The notes under the pieces: generated by a model
Seen by the model: the letters and a program-made list of their open reading frames with translations, nothing else
Told to the model about the DNA's origin: nothing
Databases searched by the model: none
Translations under genes and position numbers: made by a program
Part shown: positions 16,915 to 25,327 of the stretch, piece after piece
Position numbering within the stretch: the stretch's first letter is position 1
Layout: each line of letters opens with the position of its first letter
Assembly (NCBI RefSeq): GCF_019222765.1
Contig: NZ_CP078145.1
Coordinates: 8,308,001-8,372,000 of the forward strand
Direction: 5' to 3'
Length of the DNA: 64,000 nt
Source: Nocardia iowensis
Lineage (GTDB): Bacteria > Actinomycetota > Actinomycetes > Mycobacteriales > Mycobacteriaceae

Positions 16915-18276
16915 CTACCGCGCCTTGGCAACCAGTGCTGCTTGCGCCCGGGCTACTCCCGCGCCGACCGTGTCCTCGTCGACGGTGCGCAGCCGTCCGT
17001 CCCGAACGACCTCCCGTCCGTTCACGATCAGCGCCGCGAGGGGTGGCGCCGATCCGAGCACGAGGGCGGTCACCGGATCGTCGATGCCCGCGTGCGCCGG
17101 GCTGTCCAGCCGCCATAGCGCCACGTCGGCGAGCTTGCCAGGCTCGATCGAGCCGATCTCGGCAGCGCGACCGAGTACCCGTGCTCCACCGATCGTGGCC
17201 AGTGCCAACGCCGTTCGCACGGTCATCGCGCGCGGACCGCCCTTGTTGCGGGCGTAAAGGAGGGCATTGCGGGGTTCTTCGATCATCGAGCCCGCCTCGT
17301 TGCTCGCCGCGCCGTCCACGCCGAGGCCGACCGGGACACCGGCGCGCACCAGGTCTGCCGTGCGGGCGACGCCCGCGCCGATGCGAGCGTTCGAGGTGGG
17401 GCAATGCGCCACCGCGGTACCGGTTTTCGCCATTGTCTCGATCGCGGTGTCGTCGAGATGGATGGCGTGCGCCCACCAGACATCGGGGCCGACCCAGCCG
17501 AGCTGTTCCATGTACTGCGCCGGTGTGCAGCCGAATGTTTGCGCGCAATAGTCCTGTTCGTCGATCGTCTCGGCGACATGGGTGTGCAGCCGCACCCCCG
17601 ACGCACGCGCCAGTGCGGCCGATTCCCGCAGCAGCTCAGGTGTCACCGAGAACGGCGAGCACGGGGCCAGCGCGATGCGCAGCATCGAGTCGAACGCCGG
17701 ATCATGGTGGCGGGCAATGGCCGTCGCGCTGTCGGCCAGGATGGCGTCCAGGCTCTGCACCACATGATCGGGTGGCAGGCCGCCGGCGGCGACACCCAGA
17801 TCCATCGAGCCGCGGCACGGGTGGAAGCGCAAACCCACCTCGGCCGCGGCGGCGATCTCGGCGCCGAGCAGGTCGCCGCCTTCCCGGGGGAACACGTAAT
17901 GGTGGTCGGTCGTGGTGGTGCAGCCGGTCCGGGCCAGCGCGACCAGCCCGCCGGTGGCCGCGATCCGCACTGCTTCTTCGTCGATGCCAGCCCAGATGGG
18001 ATAGAGCGTGGTGAGCCACTCGAACAGCGTGTTGTCGGCGGCGAGGCCCCGGGTGATCCACTGGTAGAGGTGGTGGTGGGTATTCACCAAGCCGGGGGTC
18101 AGCAGACAACCACGGCCGTCGATGCGCTGCACCCGGCCGTCGAGTGCGGGTGCCGCACCCGCACCGACGGCGTCGACCCTGTTGCCGCGCAACACCACAT
18201 AGCCGTCTCGGTGTTCGGTACCGACCGGGTCGACGGTCGCGACGGCACAGCCCTCGATGACCGTCACCGCGTCCAT
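16915..18276 (-). CDS. 8-oxoguanine deaminase (amidohydrolase)
   Basis: Deaminates 8-oxoguanine to urate, or a related hydroxylated purine. The 453-residue amidohydrolase has the metal loop NTHHHLYQW, then HTHVAET, the HCPTSNARIGAG segment and VGLGVDGAASNEAG, all typical of the bacterial 8-oxoguanine deaminase/cytosine-deaminase-like group. A C-terminal IEPGKLADVALW segment closes the barrel. Its ATG (18276) overlaps the 3' end of urate oxidase by 13 nt, so it is translated after that gene. Its product is the substrate of the neighbouring urate oxidase, which supports the call. Confidence 0.9.
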   Translation of the reverse strand: MDAVTVIEGCAVATVDPVGTEHRDGYVVLRGNRVDAVGAGAAPALDGRVQRIDGRGCLLTPGLVNTHHHLYQWITRGLAADNTLFEWLTTLYPIWAGIDEEAVRIAATGGLVALARTGCTTTTDHHYVFPREGGDLLGAEIAAAAEVGLRFHPCRGSMDLGVAAGGLPPDHVVQSLDAILADSATAIARHHDPAFDSMLRIALAPCSPFSVTPELLRESAALARASGVRLHTHVAETIDEQDYCAQTFGCTPAQYMEQLGWVGPDVWWAHAIHLDDTAIETMAKTGTAVAHCPTSNARIGAGVARTADLVRAGVPVGLGVDGAASNEAGSMIEEPRNALLYARNKGGPRAMTVRTALALATIGGARVLGRAAEIGSIEPGKLADVALWRLDSPAHAGIDDPVTALVLGSAPPLAALIVNGREVVRDGRLRTVDEDTVGAGVARAQAALVAKAR

Positions 18277-19169
18277 GCTGGCCCTGCCTCCGGTGCGTCG
18301 GCGCGCTGCAGGGTCGCGTGGATGAGGCCGTACGGACGGTCGGCGGCTTGGTACACCTCGCCGTTGTTCTCGATGCCGAAGCGGCCCAGGTCATAGTCGA
18401 AATGGTGCTTGTTCGGCGCGGCCAACCTGATCTCGGCGAGCACGGGATACGCCTCGAGGGCGGCCTTGCCCATCGCGAACAGCGTCTGCTGCAACGCCTT
18501 CGAATGCTGGGTCGCGAATGTCTCGACCAACCGCGCCCGGACACCGGCGTACACCTCGTCCCAGGCGATATCCGTGGTGCCAGCGAAACGCCATTGCACG
18601 ACGAGCGCGGTGGCCAGCATCCGGTCGTGCGTCGGTGCCAGCACGGTGAACTCGTCGGTCAGGAAGTCGGCGAACTCCGAACCGGTCGACTTCAGGATGG
18701 TCAGGTCCTTCACCCCGCCGACTACCCAGGCCTGCCGGTCGGCGCCCGCACCCGCCACCGTGACGGCCGCGGTGCGCACCTCGGGGCCCTGCCGGACCCA
18801 GGTGTGGTCGTGTTCCCGGCCGTCGACCGAAACCCGTTGCCAGGCGTACTCGTCGACCTCGACCCGCGCACTGGTCACTGGTTCGACGTCATCGACGAAA
18901 TGGCCCGCCAATGCCAGCGCGTAGTCCTCGATGGTTTGTAGCCCAGGCTGTTTCGCGTAGGCGTAGGCGGTCTGCTTCTGCGTGTCGGTGGGCAGTACCT
19001 TGCGCTGATCACCGGCGACGTAGGCGTCGGCGAAGTCGCCACGCAGCACGGTGGACACGTTCACGTCGCGGATCTCGTGGCGCGCGGTCTGCCGCCAGAT
19101 CCGGACGATCCGGTTCTCGGCCTTGCCGTATCGGTTGTCGGACAGCATGATCGGCCCGGTCAGTTCCAT
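18264..19169 (-). CDS. uox: Factor-independent urate oxidase (uricase)
   Basis: Oxidises urate to 5-hydroxyisourate without a cofactor. The 301-residue product has the usual tandem T-fold halves. Signature pieces are RYGKAENRIVRIWR near the start, STVLRGDFADAYVAGD, KDLTILKSTGSEFADF, and NKHHFDYDLGRF near the C-terminus. The ATG at 19169 gives the family N-terminus MELTGPIMLSDNRYGK; the frame is open further upstream but overlaps the uraH gene and does not resemble the family. It lies 7 nt after the uraH stop, in an operon uraD-uraH-uox-8-oxoguanine deaminase. Confidence 0.96.
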   Translation of the reverse strand: MELTGPIMLSDNRYGKAENRIVRIWRQTARHEIRDVNVSTVLRGDFADAYVAGDQRKVLPTDTQKQTAYAYAKQPGLQTIEDYALALAGHFVDDVEPVTSARVEVDEYAWQRVSVDGREHDHTWVRQGPEVRTAAVTVAGAGADRQAWVVGGVKDLTILKSTGSEFADFLTDEFTVLAPTHDRMLATALVVQWRFAGTTDIAWDEVYAGVRARLVETFATQHSKALQQTLFAMGKAALEAYPVLAEIRLAAPNKHHFDYDLGRFGIENNGEVYQAADRPYGLIHATLQRADAPEAGPAWTR

Positions 19170-19176
19170 GCTCGGC

Positions 19177-19494
19177 TCAGCTCCCTCGATAGGTGGAAAA
19201 GGCAAAGGGCGACAGCAGCAGCGGGACGTGATAGTGCCGCTGCTCGGTGACGGCGAACGCCACGGAGACTTCGGGATAGAAGGTGTCGACCTGCTGGCCG
19301 GCAAAGTAGGCACCGGTGGCGAACACCAGCCGATAGGTGTCCGGTGTGAGTGCACCACCCAGCGACCCGATCCGGCCGTCCGCGTCGGTCGTTGCCGAAT
19401 CCAGCTGCTCTGCACCGCGATACAGCGTCACCGCGACGCCCGACGCGGGTGCGCCGCGCACCGCGTCGAGCACATGGGTACTCAGCGTGCTCAC
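19177..19494 (-). CDS. uraH: 5-hydroxyisourate hydrolase (transthyretin-like)
   Basis: Converts 5-hydroxyisourate to OHCU, the second step after uricase. The 105-residue length is standard for the family. The N-terminal STHVLDAVRGAPA contains the catalytic His. HYHVPLLLSPFAFSTYRGS ends in the diagnostic C-terminal YRGS tetrapeptide. The GTG start at 19494 overlaps the uraD stop (GTGA). Confidence 0.97.
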   Translation of the reverse strand: MSTLSTHVLDAVRGAPASGVAVTLYRGAEQLDSATTDADGRIGSLGGALTPDTYRLVFATGAYFAGQQVDTFYPEVSVAFAVTEQRHYHVPLLLSPFAFSTYRGS

Positions 19495-19994
19495 GGGGTA
19501 TCCGCCAGCAGCGCGCGCAACCGGATTCGATTGATCTTGGCCAATTCTGTTCGCATGACCCGCCTTTCGGTTTCCCCGCCGTTACCGAGCCGGGCTTCGA
19601 GGATCGCGAGCAACTCGCTGCCCGATCTACCGCTCGCGCACACCAGGTAGATGTGACCGAACCGCTCCTCGTAGGCCCGGTTACCCGCCGCGAGCGCCGA
19701 CCGTACCGCGTCCTGCGCATCGGCGACCCCGGCTTGCTCGCGCGCCGAGGCCGCCGTGTCCGGTCGCTCGCCGATCCGTGGGTGCCCGGCCAGCGCGAGA
19801 TCAATCTCGGACTCGGGCAGCTCGGCCAGCACGGCATCGGCGGCATCGAGGACGGCGTCGACAGTCGCGTACGGCCGGCCCGCGACAAGTGCGCGCGCCC
19901 AAGCGGGAGACGAGCAACACGCGAGCAATGCCTCCGTCGCCGCGCTTTCCGGTAGTGCGTTGAACCCGGCGAGGGTGGCCCCGTCGTCTGTCAT
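19491..19994 (-). CDS. uraD: OHCU decarboxylase
   Basis: Decarboxylates 2-oxo-4-hydroxy-4-carboxy-5-ureidoimidazoline to S-allantoin. The 167-residue product carries the family motif HPRIGE with His71 and the later FGHIYLVCASGRSGSELL. The ATG at 19994 was chosen because it gives FNALPESAATEALLACCSSPAW, the normal family start region; upstream in-frame sequence is not conserved. It heads the minus-strand operon uraD-uraH-uox-deaminase, divergent from the mocA-like gene across about 150 nt. Confidence 0.93.
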   Translation of the reverse strand: MTDDGATLAGFNALPESAATEALLACCSSPAWARALVAGRPYATVDAVLDAADAVLAELPESEIDLALAGHPRIGERPDTAASAREQAGVADAQDAVRSALAAGNRAYEERFGHIYLVCASGRSGSELLAILEARLGNGGETERRVMRTELAKINRIRLRALLADTP

Positions 19995-20144
19995 CGGAAC
20001 AGCATCGAATACGACCCGCCCGGCCGCCACCCGAAAGAGATAGATCACGCTCGGCGTGTCGCCGCAAAGAAAGTCGCCGGGCAGGTCCTCGAGCAGCACT
20101 CTTCCGGCACGCGCGAGCCACGGTTCCGGACTACCGTCGTATCC

Positions 20145-20744
20145 ATGGCTGTACCCGATCGCCCGGCCGCTGCGCCCGTCTGCGCGGGCATCGTGCTCGC
20201 CGCGGGCGCCGGAACACGCTACGGCCGGCCGAAAGCCCTGGCCGAGGGCGGTGCCTGGCTGCGCGGTGCGGTGGCCGCGCTGCGCGACGGCGGCTGCGAT
20301 CCGGTGATCGTCGTGCTCGGCGCCACCGGCCCCGACCCGGAGCCGCTCGACCTCCCCGCTGGCGTCCAACACGTCTGGGCGGCGGACTGGGCAACCGGGC
20401 TCGGCGCCTCGGTCCGGGCCGGGTTGATCGCCGCCGCCCGCACCCCAGCGCGCTACGCCGCGATCATGCCGGTGGACACCCCCGACGTCGGCGCGGATGT
20501 GGTCGCGCGGGTCACCGCCGCGGCATTCGAGGCCCCGAGCGGCCTGGCTCGCGCTGTGTTCCGCAACACACCGGGGCATCCCGTTGTGGTCGCGCACGGC
20601 CACTGGACCTCGGTATGTCAGGAGGCCGTAGGAGATTCGGGCGCGCGCACCTATTTGTCCGGTAGGAACGATATGGTGTGCGTCACGTGCGACGATTTGG
20701 CGACGGGCGTCGATCGTGACTACCCGGCCTCGTCCGCACGGTGA
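20145..20744 (+). CDS. MobA-like nucleotidyltransferase (MocA-type, molybdenum cofactor)
   Basis: Predicted to transfer CMP or GMP to molybdopterin and so mature the cofactor of xanthine dehydrogenase. The 199-residue protein begins with the NTP-transferase signature GIVLAAGAGTRYGRPKAL, followed by MPVDTPDVGADVV (metal-binding Asp region) and NTPGHPVVV. A -10-like TACCGT at 20132-20137 lies 7 nt before the ATG, so the message may be leaderless. The next gene encodes an XdhC-like protein; the pair fits a maturation unit for the neighbouring enzyme. Which nucleotide it uses cannot be told from sequence. Confidence 0.85.
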   Translation: MAVPDRPAAAPVCAGIVLAAGAGTRYGRPKALAEGGAWLRGAVAALRDGGCDPVIVVLGATGPDPEPLDLPAGVQHVWAADWATGLGASVRAGLIAAARTPARYAAIMPVDTPDVGADVVARVTAAAFEAPSGLARAVFRNTPGHPVVVAHGHWTSVCQEAVGDSGARTYLSGRNDMVCVTCDDLATGVDRDYPASSAR

Positions 20745-20757
20745 TCGGAGCGAGCTG

Positions 20758-21792
20758 ATGCGGGACATCGTCGACGACCTATTGCGGGTATGGCATTCCG
20801 GGCGAACCGGAGGGCTGGCCACCATAGTGCGCACGATGGGCTCGGCACCCTTACCGGTCGGCTCGGCGATGCTGGTCGATCCGGACGGCGGGGTCTACGG
20901 CGCGGTCACCGACGGCGGGCTCGAGGAGATCGCCTACGAGGCCGTGCTGCAAGCTGCCCGCACGGGTCGGCGCGCGATGCACCGCTACGGTGTGGCTACC
21001 GGCGTGGAAGGCAGCGCGGACCGCGACGGCATGATGGACGTGTTCACCGAACCGTTCTCGCGCAGGCACTTTCCGGAGTTTCCGCTCGTTGCCGCCGAGA
21101 TCGCGGCGCACCGGCGGATCACCGTGTTCACCGTCGTGTGGAATTCCGATACGGATCTGATCGGCCAGCACCTGATCACCGACAAGCGCCACGCCACCGA
21201 GCTGCTCGCCCTGCCGGACTCGGATGTGTTCGTCGCGTCGTTCGCCCCGCCGCCGCGGCTGATCATCTTCGGCGCCAACTCTTTTGCCGCCGCGCTGACC
21301 GTGCAAGCCAAGCTGCTCGGCTACCGCGTGACCATCTGCGACTCCAGGGAGAACTTCGCGAAACCGGAGAAGTTCCCCGGCGCCGAGGTCGTCGTCGATT
21401 GGCCGCACCGGTATCTGAACACCCTCTCCGCGGCGGGTGAAATCGACGGCAGCACAGCCATTGTTGTCACCTCGCACGACCCGAAGTTCGAGATCCCGCT
21501 GCTCACCGTCGCACTGCGACTACCCGAGCTCGGCTACCTGGGCGCGATGGGTTCGCGCACCGTGCACACCCAGCGGATGGAAGACCTGCGGGCGGGCGGC
21601 TTCAATGAAGCGACGCTCGCCCGACTGCACTCCCCGGCCGGGTTGGCGGTGGGGGCGCGCACCGCCGCCGAGATCGCCGTCGCGATCGCCGCCGAACTGC
21701 TCGCCGCCAGGACCGAACAGTCCGGGCGGCATTCGCTGCGCGCCACCAGCCAACCGCCGCCGCTGAAAACCGTGGTGGGAATGGGTATCTAA
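20758..21792 (+). CDS. XdhC/CoxI-family molybdenum cofactor insertion protein
   Basis: Members bind the molybdenum cofactor and deliver its sulphurated form to xanthine dehydrogenase. The 344-residue product starts at ATG 20758 after a GGAG site and has the typical MRDIVDDLLRVWHSGRTGGL beginning. The C-terminal Rossmann-like domain shows RLIIFGANSFAAALTVQA, VVTSHDPKFEIPLL and LGAMGSR. One oddity: the first-domain motif, usually SGGCVE, reads VTDGGLEEIAYE, so the conserved Cys is absent. A GTG at 20716 overlapping the previous gene is an alternative start. Confidence 0.87.
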   Translation: MRDIVDDLLRVWHSGRTGGLATIVRTMGSAPLPVGSAMLVDPDGGVYGAVTDGGLEEIAYEAVLQAARTGRRAMHRYGVATGVEGSADRDGMMDVFTEPFSRRHFPEFPLVAAEIAAHRRITVFTVVWNSDTDLIGQHLITDKRHATELLALPDSDVFVASFAPPPRLIIFGANSFAAALTVQAKLLGYRVTICDSRENFAKPEKFPGAEVVVDWPHRYLNTLSAAGEIDGSTAIVVTSHDPKFEIPLLTVALRLPELGYLGAMGSRTVHTQRMEDLRAGGFNEATLARLHSPAGLAVGARTAAEIAVAIAAELLAARTEQSGRHSLRATSQPPPLKTVVGMGI

Positions 21793-21906
21793 AGGCCGAA
21801 CCCGGCTTCCCGGAAGTAGCCATCGGCGTCGGATTGCGCCATCGGTACGCGGCCCGACCGCGGATCGGCGATTTTGCCTCGGTGCGAGCCGATATCCCGC
21901 CGATGG

Positions 21907-22626
21907 ATGAGATGGGTCGGTGCGCTGGTTGCACCACAGGTGAACCCGTTCCTCGCGCTGCTCGACGCCAAGCTGCACATCGCCGGCTCGGAGATCCTTT
22001 GGCGCGAGGTGATCGGCAACGGTTTCGGCTTCGCCGCCGCGCTCGGCGGCATGCGACGGCGGGTCTGGGCCTGGCCGATCGGCGTCGCCGGGAACGCACT
22101 GCTGTTCACCGTCTTCGTCGGCGGCGTCTTCAACACCCCGCAGCAGCTGAACATGGCGGGCCAGGCCGGACGCCAGCTGATGTTCATCGCGGTGAGCCTC
22201 TACGGCTGGTGGAGCTGGTATCGCCACGCCAATGCCGAAACCGGCCTCGAACATCGCGGCGTGGACCCGCGCTGGGCGAGCAATCGCGAACGCCTGGTCC
22301 TGGTCGCCGCCATGCTCGTTGGCACCGCAGTCTTCGCGCAGCTCTTCGCGGTGATCGGCTCCTACGGCCCGTGGGCCGAGGCCTGGATCTTCACCGGTTC
22401 CGTACTGGCCACCTACGGCATGGCCCGCGGCCTCGCCGAGTTCTGGCTCATCTGGATCGCGGTGGACATCGTCGGCATCCCGCTGTTGGTGCGGGCGGGT
22501 TACTACCCGTCGGCGACGCTGTACTTCATTTACGCGGGCTTCGTGGCCTGGGGTTTCGTGGTCTGGATGCGCAGCATTCGGCCGGTGGTCACACCCGATC
22601 CGTTGCCGGTGGCGTCCGCGCGCTAG
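21907..22626 (+). CDS. pnuC: PnuC-type nicotinamide riboside/mononucleotide transporter
   Basis: Integral membrane protein (about 239 residues, roughly seven hydrophobic segments) for uptake of vitamin B3 ribosides. Family features are SEILWREVIGNGFGFAAALGGMRR, the aromatic LYGWWSWYRHA and the WLIWIAVDIVGIPL segment followed by a Tyr-rich helix. The start is uncertain: ATG 21907, a TTG upstream at 21874 or GTG 21940 (best match to the family N-terminus) are possible and none has a good ribosome site. It follows the purine genes on the same strand after a gap of 114 nt and may be independent of them. Confidence 0.82.
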   Translation: MRWVGALVAPQVNPFLALLDAKLHIAGSEILWREVIGNGFGFAAALGGMRRRVWAWPIGVAGNALLFTVFVGGVFNTPQQLNMAGQAGRQLMFIAVSLYGWWSWYRHANAETGLEHRGVDPRWASNRERLVLVAAMLVGTAVFAQLFAVIGSYGPWAEAWIFTGSVLATYGMARGLAEFWLIWIAVDIVGIPLLVRAGYYPSATLYFIYAGFVAWGFVVWMRSIRPVVTPDPLPVASAR

Positions 22627-22656
22627 CCGGTAAGGTCGTGGCGGGCCCGCCGGGCT

Positions 22657-23403
22657 TCAGTCGCGTTGCGCCGCGGCGTCGGCGAGGAGTTTGGCGAGGG
22701 AATCGCCCATGGTGGCGGAGCGGTCGAACTGGTAGCCGCGGTCGGCGGCGTGGCCCGCGTAGAGGTGCCAGACCGACGAGGCGAGCAGGCGGGCTATGGC
22801 CTCCTGATCGGGGCGTTCGGAATCGGCTGGGGTGCCGATGTATTCGGTGACCATGCCTTCGACCAGCCCCACGATCCCGTACACGACCGGACGGTACGGG
22901 AGCACGTCGATGCCGAGGACTCCGCTCCAGGACGAAACCTGTTGCCAGAGTGTCTCGGCGACGCGATGCCTGCCGATGGTGAGGCTGGTTTCCCCGGCCG
23001 CGTGCCCGTGCACCGTGCCGCTCTGACCGTACTGATACAACTTCGGATGCTCGGCGGCCCAGCGCACCACGGTGCGCATCACGTCGAGGATGATGTCCTC
23101 GAGCGTCTTGGCCGGATCGAGCACGAGGACCTTCTCGACCTCGGCCACGTACCGTTCCAGGATGAACTCCCGCACGCGCGAGTCCAGGTCTTCGCGATTG
23201 TCGAACTGCCGGTAGACCACCGAGCGGGCCAGACCGGCTCGCTCGGCGATCTGCTGGATGGAGACCTCGACGTTCGGATCGTTCTGCTCGATCAGCGCGA
23301 CGGCCGCCTCGAGGATCTGCGCCTGACGGGTCGAGTTGTGTTCGTCCCAGCGCTGTCCGCCCGCGCGCCTGCGACGGCTACGCAGGTGGGCGGGCGGCTT
23401 CAC
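22657..23403 (-). CDS. TetR-family regulator downstream of the P450 gene
   Basis: A 248-residue regulator. The N-terminal helix-turn-helix (ILEAAVALIEQ, IQQIAERAGLARSVVYRQFDNREDL) is clear and the ligand domain follows. GTG 23403 starts 8-9 nt after the P450 stop, so both are on one transcript. The likely target is the TGGGAC-N5-GTCCCA palindrome in the P450 promoter, giving autoregulation of the pair. An Arg-rich N-terminal extension of about 20 residues (RSRRRRAGG) precedes the first helix. The inducer is unknown. Confidence 0.88.
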   Translation of the reverse strand: MKPPAHLRSRRRRAGGQRWDEHNSTRQAQILEAAVALIEQNDPNVEVSIQQIAERAGLARSVVYRQFDNREDLDSRVREFILERYVAEVEKVLVLDPAKTLEDIILDVMRTVVRWAAEHPKLYQYGQSGTVHGHAAGETSLTIGRHRVAETLWQQVSSWSGVLGIDVLPYRPVVYGIVGLVEGMVTEYIGTPADSERPDQEAIARLLASSVWHLYAGHAADRGYQFDRSATMGDSLAKLLADAAAQRD

Positions 23404-23411
23404 CGTTCCGA

Positions 23412-24953
23412 CTATACGGCGGTGTCCGCGCGCTCCAGTTCCGCCAGGAACCGGGGCCGCATCAGCAGTGGGCCGTCCGGACCGCCGGTGAAGGAGTTCT
23501 GGCGGCGCACTCGCTGCGCCGAGACCGCGTCGAATTGCAGGTGCTGAGCGAAGGTGGCGACCACAAGGGCGGCCTCCATGCTGGCGAATCCCGAAGCGAC
23601 ACACATCCTTTTGCCGGCCCCGAACGGCATCGAGGCCCGCTTGTGCGCGCGCTCCAGATTTTCCGGCAGATACCGGCTCGGGTCGAATTCCTCCGGGCGG
23701 TCCCACACCCGCTTGTTGTGGTGCGCACCATGAATGAGGGTGATCACCGTGGTACCGGGCTTGATCGGGTAGCCGCCGAGCACGTCGTGATCCTTGGCCG
23801 TCCTGGCCAGTCCTACGACCGGTGGCAGCAGCCGCATGGTCTCGGCGACGACCGCCTGCGTCCACGGCAGCCGGTCCAGGTCGGCGGCGGTCGCCGGACG
23901 CGATTCGAGTACCGAGCTGACCTCGTCGTGCAGCCGCTGCCTGGCCTCGGGATGCTCGGAAAGCAGTTGCCACACCCACGCCAGCGCCGTCGCGGTGGTC
24001 TCCATGCCCGCGCCGATGAAGGTCATCAACTCGTCGTGGATCTCTTGATCGGTGTACTGGTAACCGGTTTCCGGATCGGAGGCGTCGATCAGCAGCGCCA
24101 GGAGGTTGTCCTTGCGGTCGATCCGGCCGCTGCGATGGTCGGCGATGAGACCGTCCACGACCCGCTCGGCGTGGCGCAGGTCGCGCATGCTGCGCGGTTC
24201 GACCACCCAGCCCGCCGCGCGCATGATGCGCATCGGCAGCCGGGAATTCGCGGCATCGTCGCGATGGCGGCCGTGCTTGTGCACCCAGGTCCCGAGGTGA
24301 TGGATCGGGTGACTGAGGTTGGTCATGAAGCCGCGTCCGAAGAACCGCAATAGTCGGGAGAGCACCACCTCGGACATCGGACCGGTGATGTCGGTGCCGA
24401 ACATGGTGCGCGACGTGATATCCAAAGTGAGACGGTTCATTTCAGCGTTGACGTCGATCGCGTCGCCGGACGCGGCGAGCTCCCGGATCCGCGCGACGGC
24501 ATCGCGCGCCGCTTCCACCATGACCGGCGCGAAATTGTCCACATTGCGCTTGGCGAAGATCGGCTGCACCAGCCGCCGATTGCGTTGCCACATCTCATCA
24601 TTGAGATCGGTCACCAGTCCGCGGCCGAAGGCCACCGCGAGCATGTCGTAGTCGGGGCTCTTGGTGTAGTTGTTCTGATTGGTGACCAGCACCTGCCGCG
24701 CCAGCTCAGGGCTTTGCACCACAACGAATTTGGCGAACGGTACGCGGGCAACCACCACATCGTCCGGTCCGGGAAATGCGGTCACGTAGTCGAGCACGGT
24801 GTGGTCGCGTACCCGCGGAATGATGCCCAACGACAATCGCACCGACTGCCACCAGCTGACCGGTGTGTTGTGCCATCGAATGAACGTCGGTGCCCAGCGG
24901 GGCGGGTGCAGCGTGGAATCAGCTTTCGAATCGGCGGAATCGACATCGGCCAT
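23412..24953 (-). CDS. Cytochrome P450 monooxygenase
   Basis: A 513-residue P450. The I-helix reads FIGAGMETTATAL, the K-helix is ETMRLLP, the PERF-like element is EEFDPSRYLPEN, and the haem loop is FGAGKRMCVA with the cysteine at about residue 451. It is longer than most actinobacterial P450s and its N-terminal part resembles membrane-associated or fatty-acid/sterol-type classes, but there is no clear anchor helix. No ferredoxin gene is adjacent. The ATG at 24953 follows AAGGTGAG. It is co-transcribed with a TetR gene. The substrate is unknown. Confidence 0.93.
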   Translation of the reverse strand: MADVDSADSKADSTLHPPRWAPTFIRWHNTPVSWWQSVRLSLGIIPRVRDHTVLDYVTAFPGPDDVVVARVPFAKFVVVQSPELARQVLVTNQNNYTKSPDYDMLAVAFGRGLVTDLNDEMWQRNRRLVQPIFAKRNVDNFAPVMVEAARDAVARIRELAASGDAIDVNAEMNRLTLDITSRTMFGTDITGPMSEVVLSRLLRFFGRGFMTNLSHPIHHLGTWVHKHGRHRDDAANSRLPMRIMRAAGWVVEPRSMRDLRHAERVVDGLIADHRSGRIDRKDNLLALLIDASDPETGYQYTDQEIHDELMTFIGAGMETTATALAWVWQLLSEHPEARQRLHDEVSSVLESRPATAADLDRLPWTQAVVAETMRLLPPVVGLARTAKDHDVLGGYPIKPGTTVITLIHGAHHNKRVWDRPEEFDPSRYLPENLERAHKRASMPFGAGKRMCVASGFASMEAALVVATFAQHLQFDAVSAQRVRRQNSFTGGPDGPLLMRPRFLAELERADTAV

Positions 24954-24982
24954 AGCGGGCTCACCTTGCCTACACAATCATG

Positions 24983-24999
24983 TGGGACGTGCTGTCCCA
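24983..24999. promoter_or_regulatory. Palindromic operator in the P450-tetR promoter
   Basis: TGGGAC (24983-24988) and GTCCCA (24994-24999) form a perfect 6-bp inverted repeat with a 5-bp spacer, 30 nt upstream of the P450 start codon. Size and position suit a TetR dimer site. Confidence 0.65.
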
Positions 25000-25066
25000 T
25001 TCAGACTAGTGAGACACCGTGACCCGGTCAACGGGTCGACGGGCTGACCGGTCCCCCGCGAACACC

Positions 25067-25104
25067 AACAGCCCGCCTGGCCACCGAAGGCCTGACGGGC
25101 TGTT
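25067..25104 (-). terminator. Hairpin terminator after the small acidic protein
   Basis: AACAGCCCG (25067-25075) pairs perfectly with CGGGCTGTT (25096-25104), and part of the loop can pair further (TGGCC/GGCC). It follows the stop of the minus-strand small gene by 17 nt. Confidence 0.6.
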
Positions 25105-25121
25105 CGCTATAGCTGCTGTGA

Positions 25122-25268
25122 CTAGTTGGGGGTATCGCCCTCGTAGTCCATTTGCGCGGCCTGATCCTCGGTCTTGGCCGGGGCGTCCGCGGTCGCATCC
25201 GGCTGGTCGACGTCGTCGCGGTCGGTCTCGTCAGCATCGGTCGGGTTCGTACCGGGTTCAGTGGTCAT
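25122..25268 (-). CDS. Small acidic hydrophilic protein, unknown function
   Basis: A 48-residue frame with about one third Asp plus Glu, no hydrophobic core and a high GC3 bias consistent with coding. It starts MTTEPGTNPTDADE and ends MDYEGDTPN. ATG 25268 has GAGG close upstream; an in-frame ATG at 25280 would add four residues. A hairpin terminator follows directly. It is probably disordered. I recognise no function. It lies between the P450 unit and a DeoR gene but is not tied to either. Confidence 0.55.
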   Translation of the reverse strand: MTTEPGTNPTDADETDRDDVDQPDATADAPAKTEDQAAQMDYEGDTPN

Positions 25269-25327
25269 GGCCTCGGACATGCCCGGCGCAGGCGGGTTCA
25301 AACCGGTGCCGCGCGACGATCGGCTGC

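Noticed and set aside
20716..20758. GTG 20716 as start of the XdhC-like protein
   Set aside because: It would overlap the upstream gene and add a non-conserved lead; ATG 20758 has a GGAG site and the normal family start.
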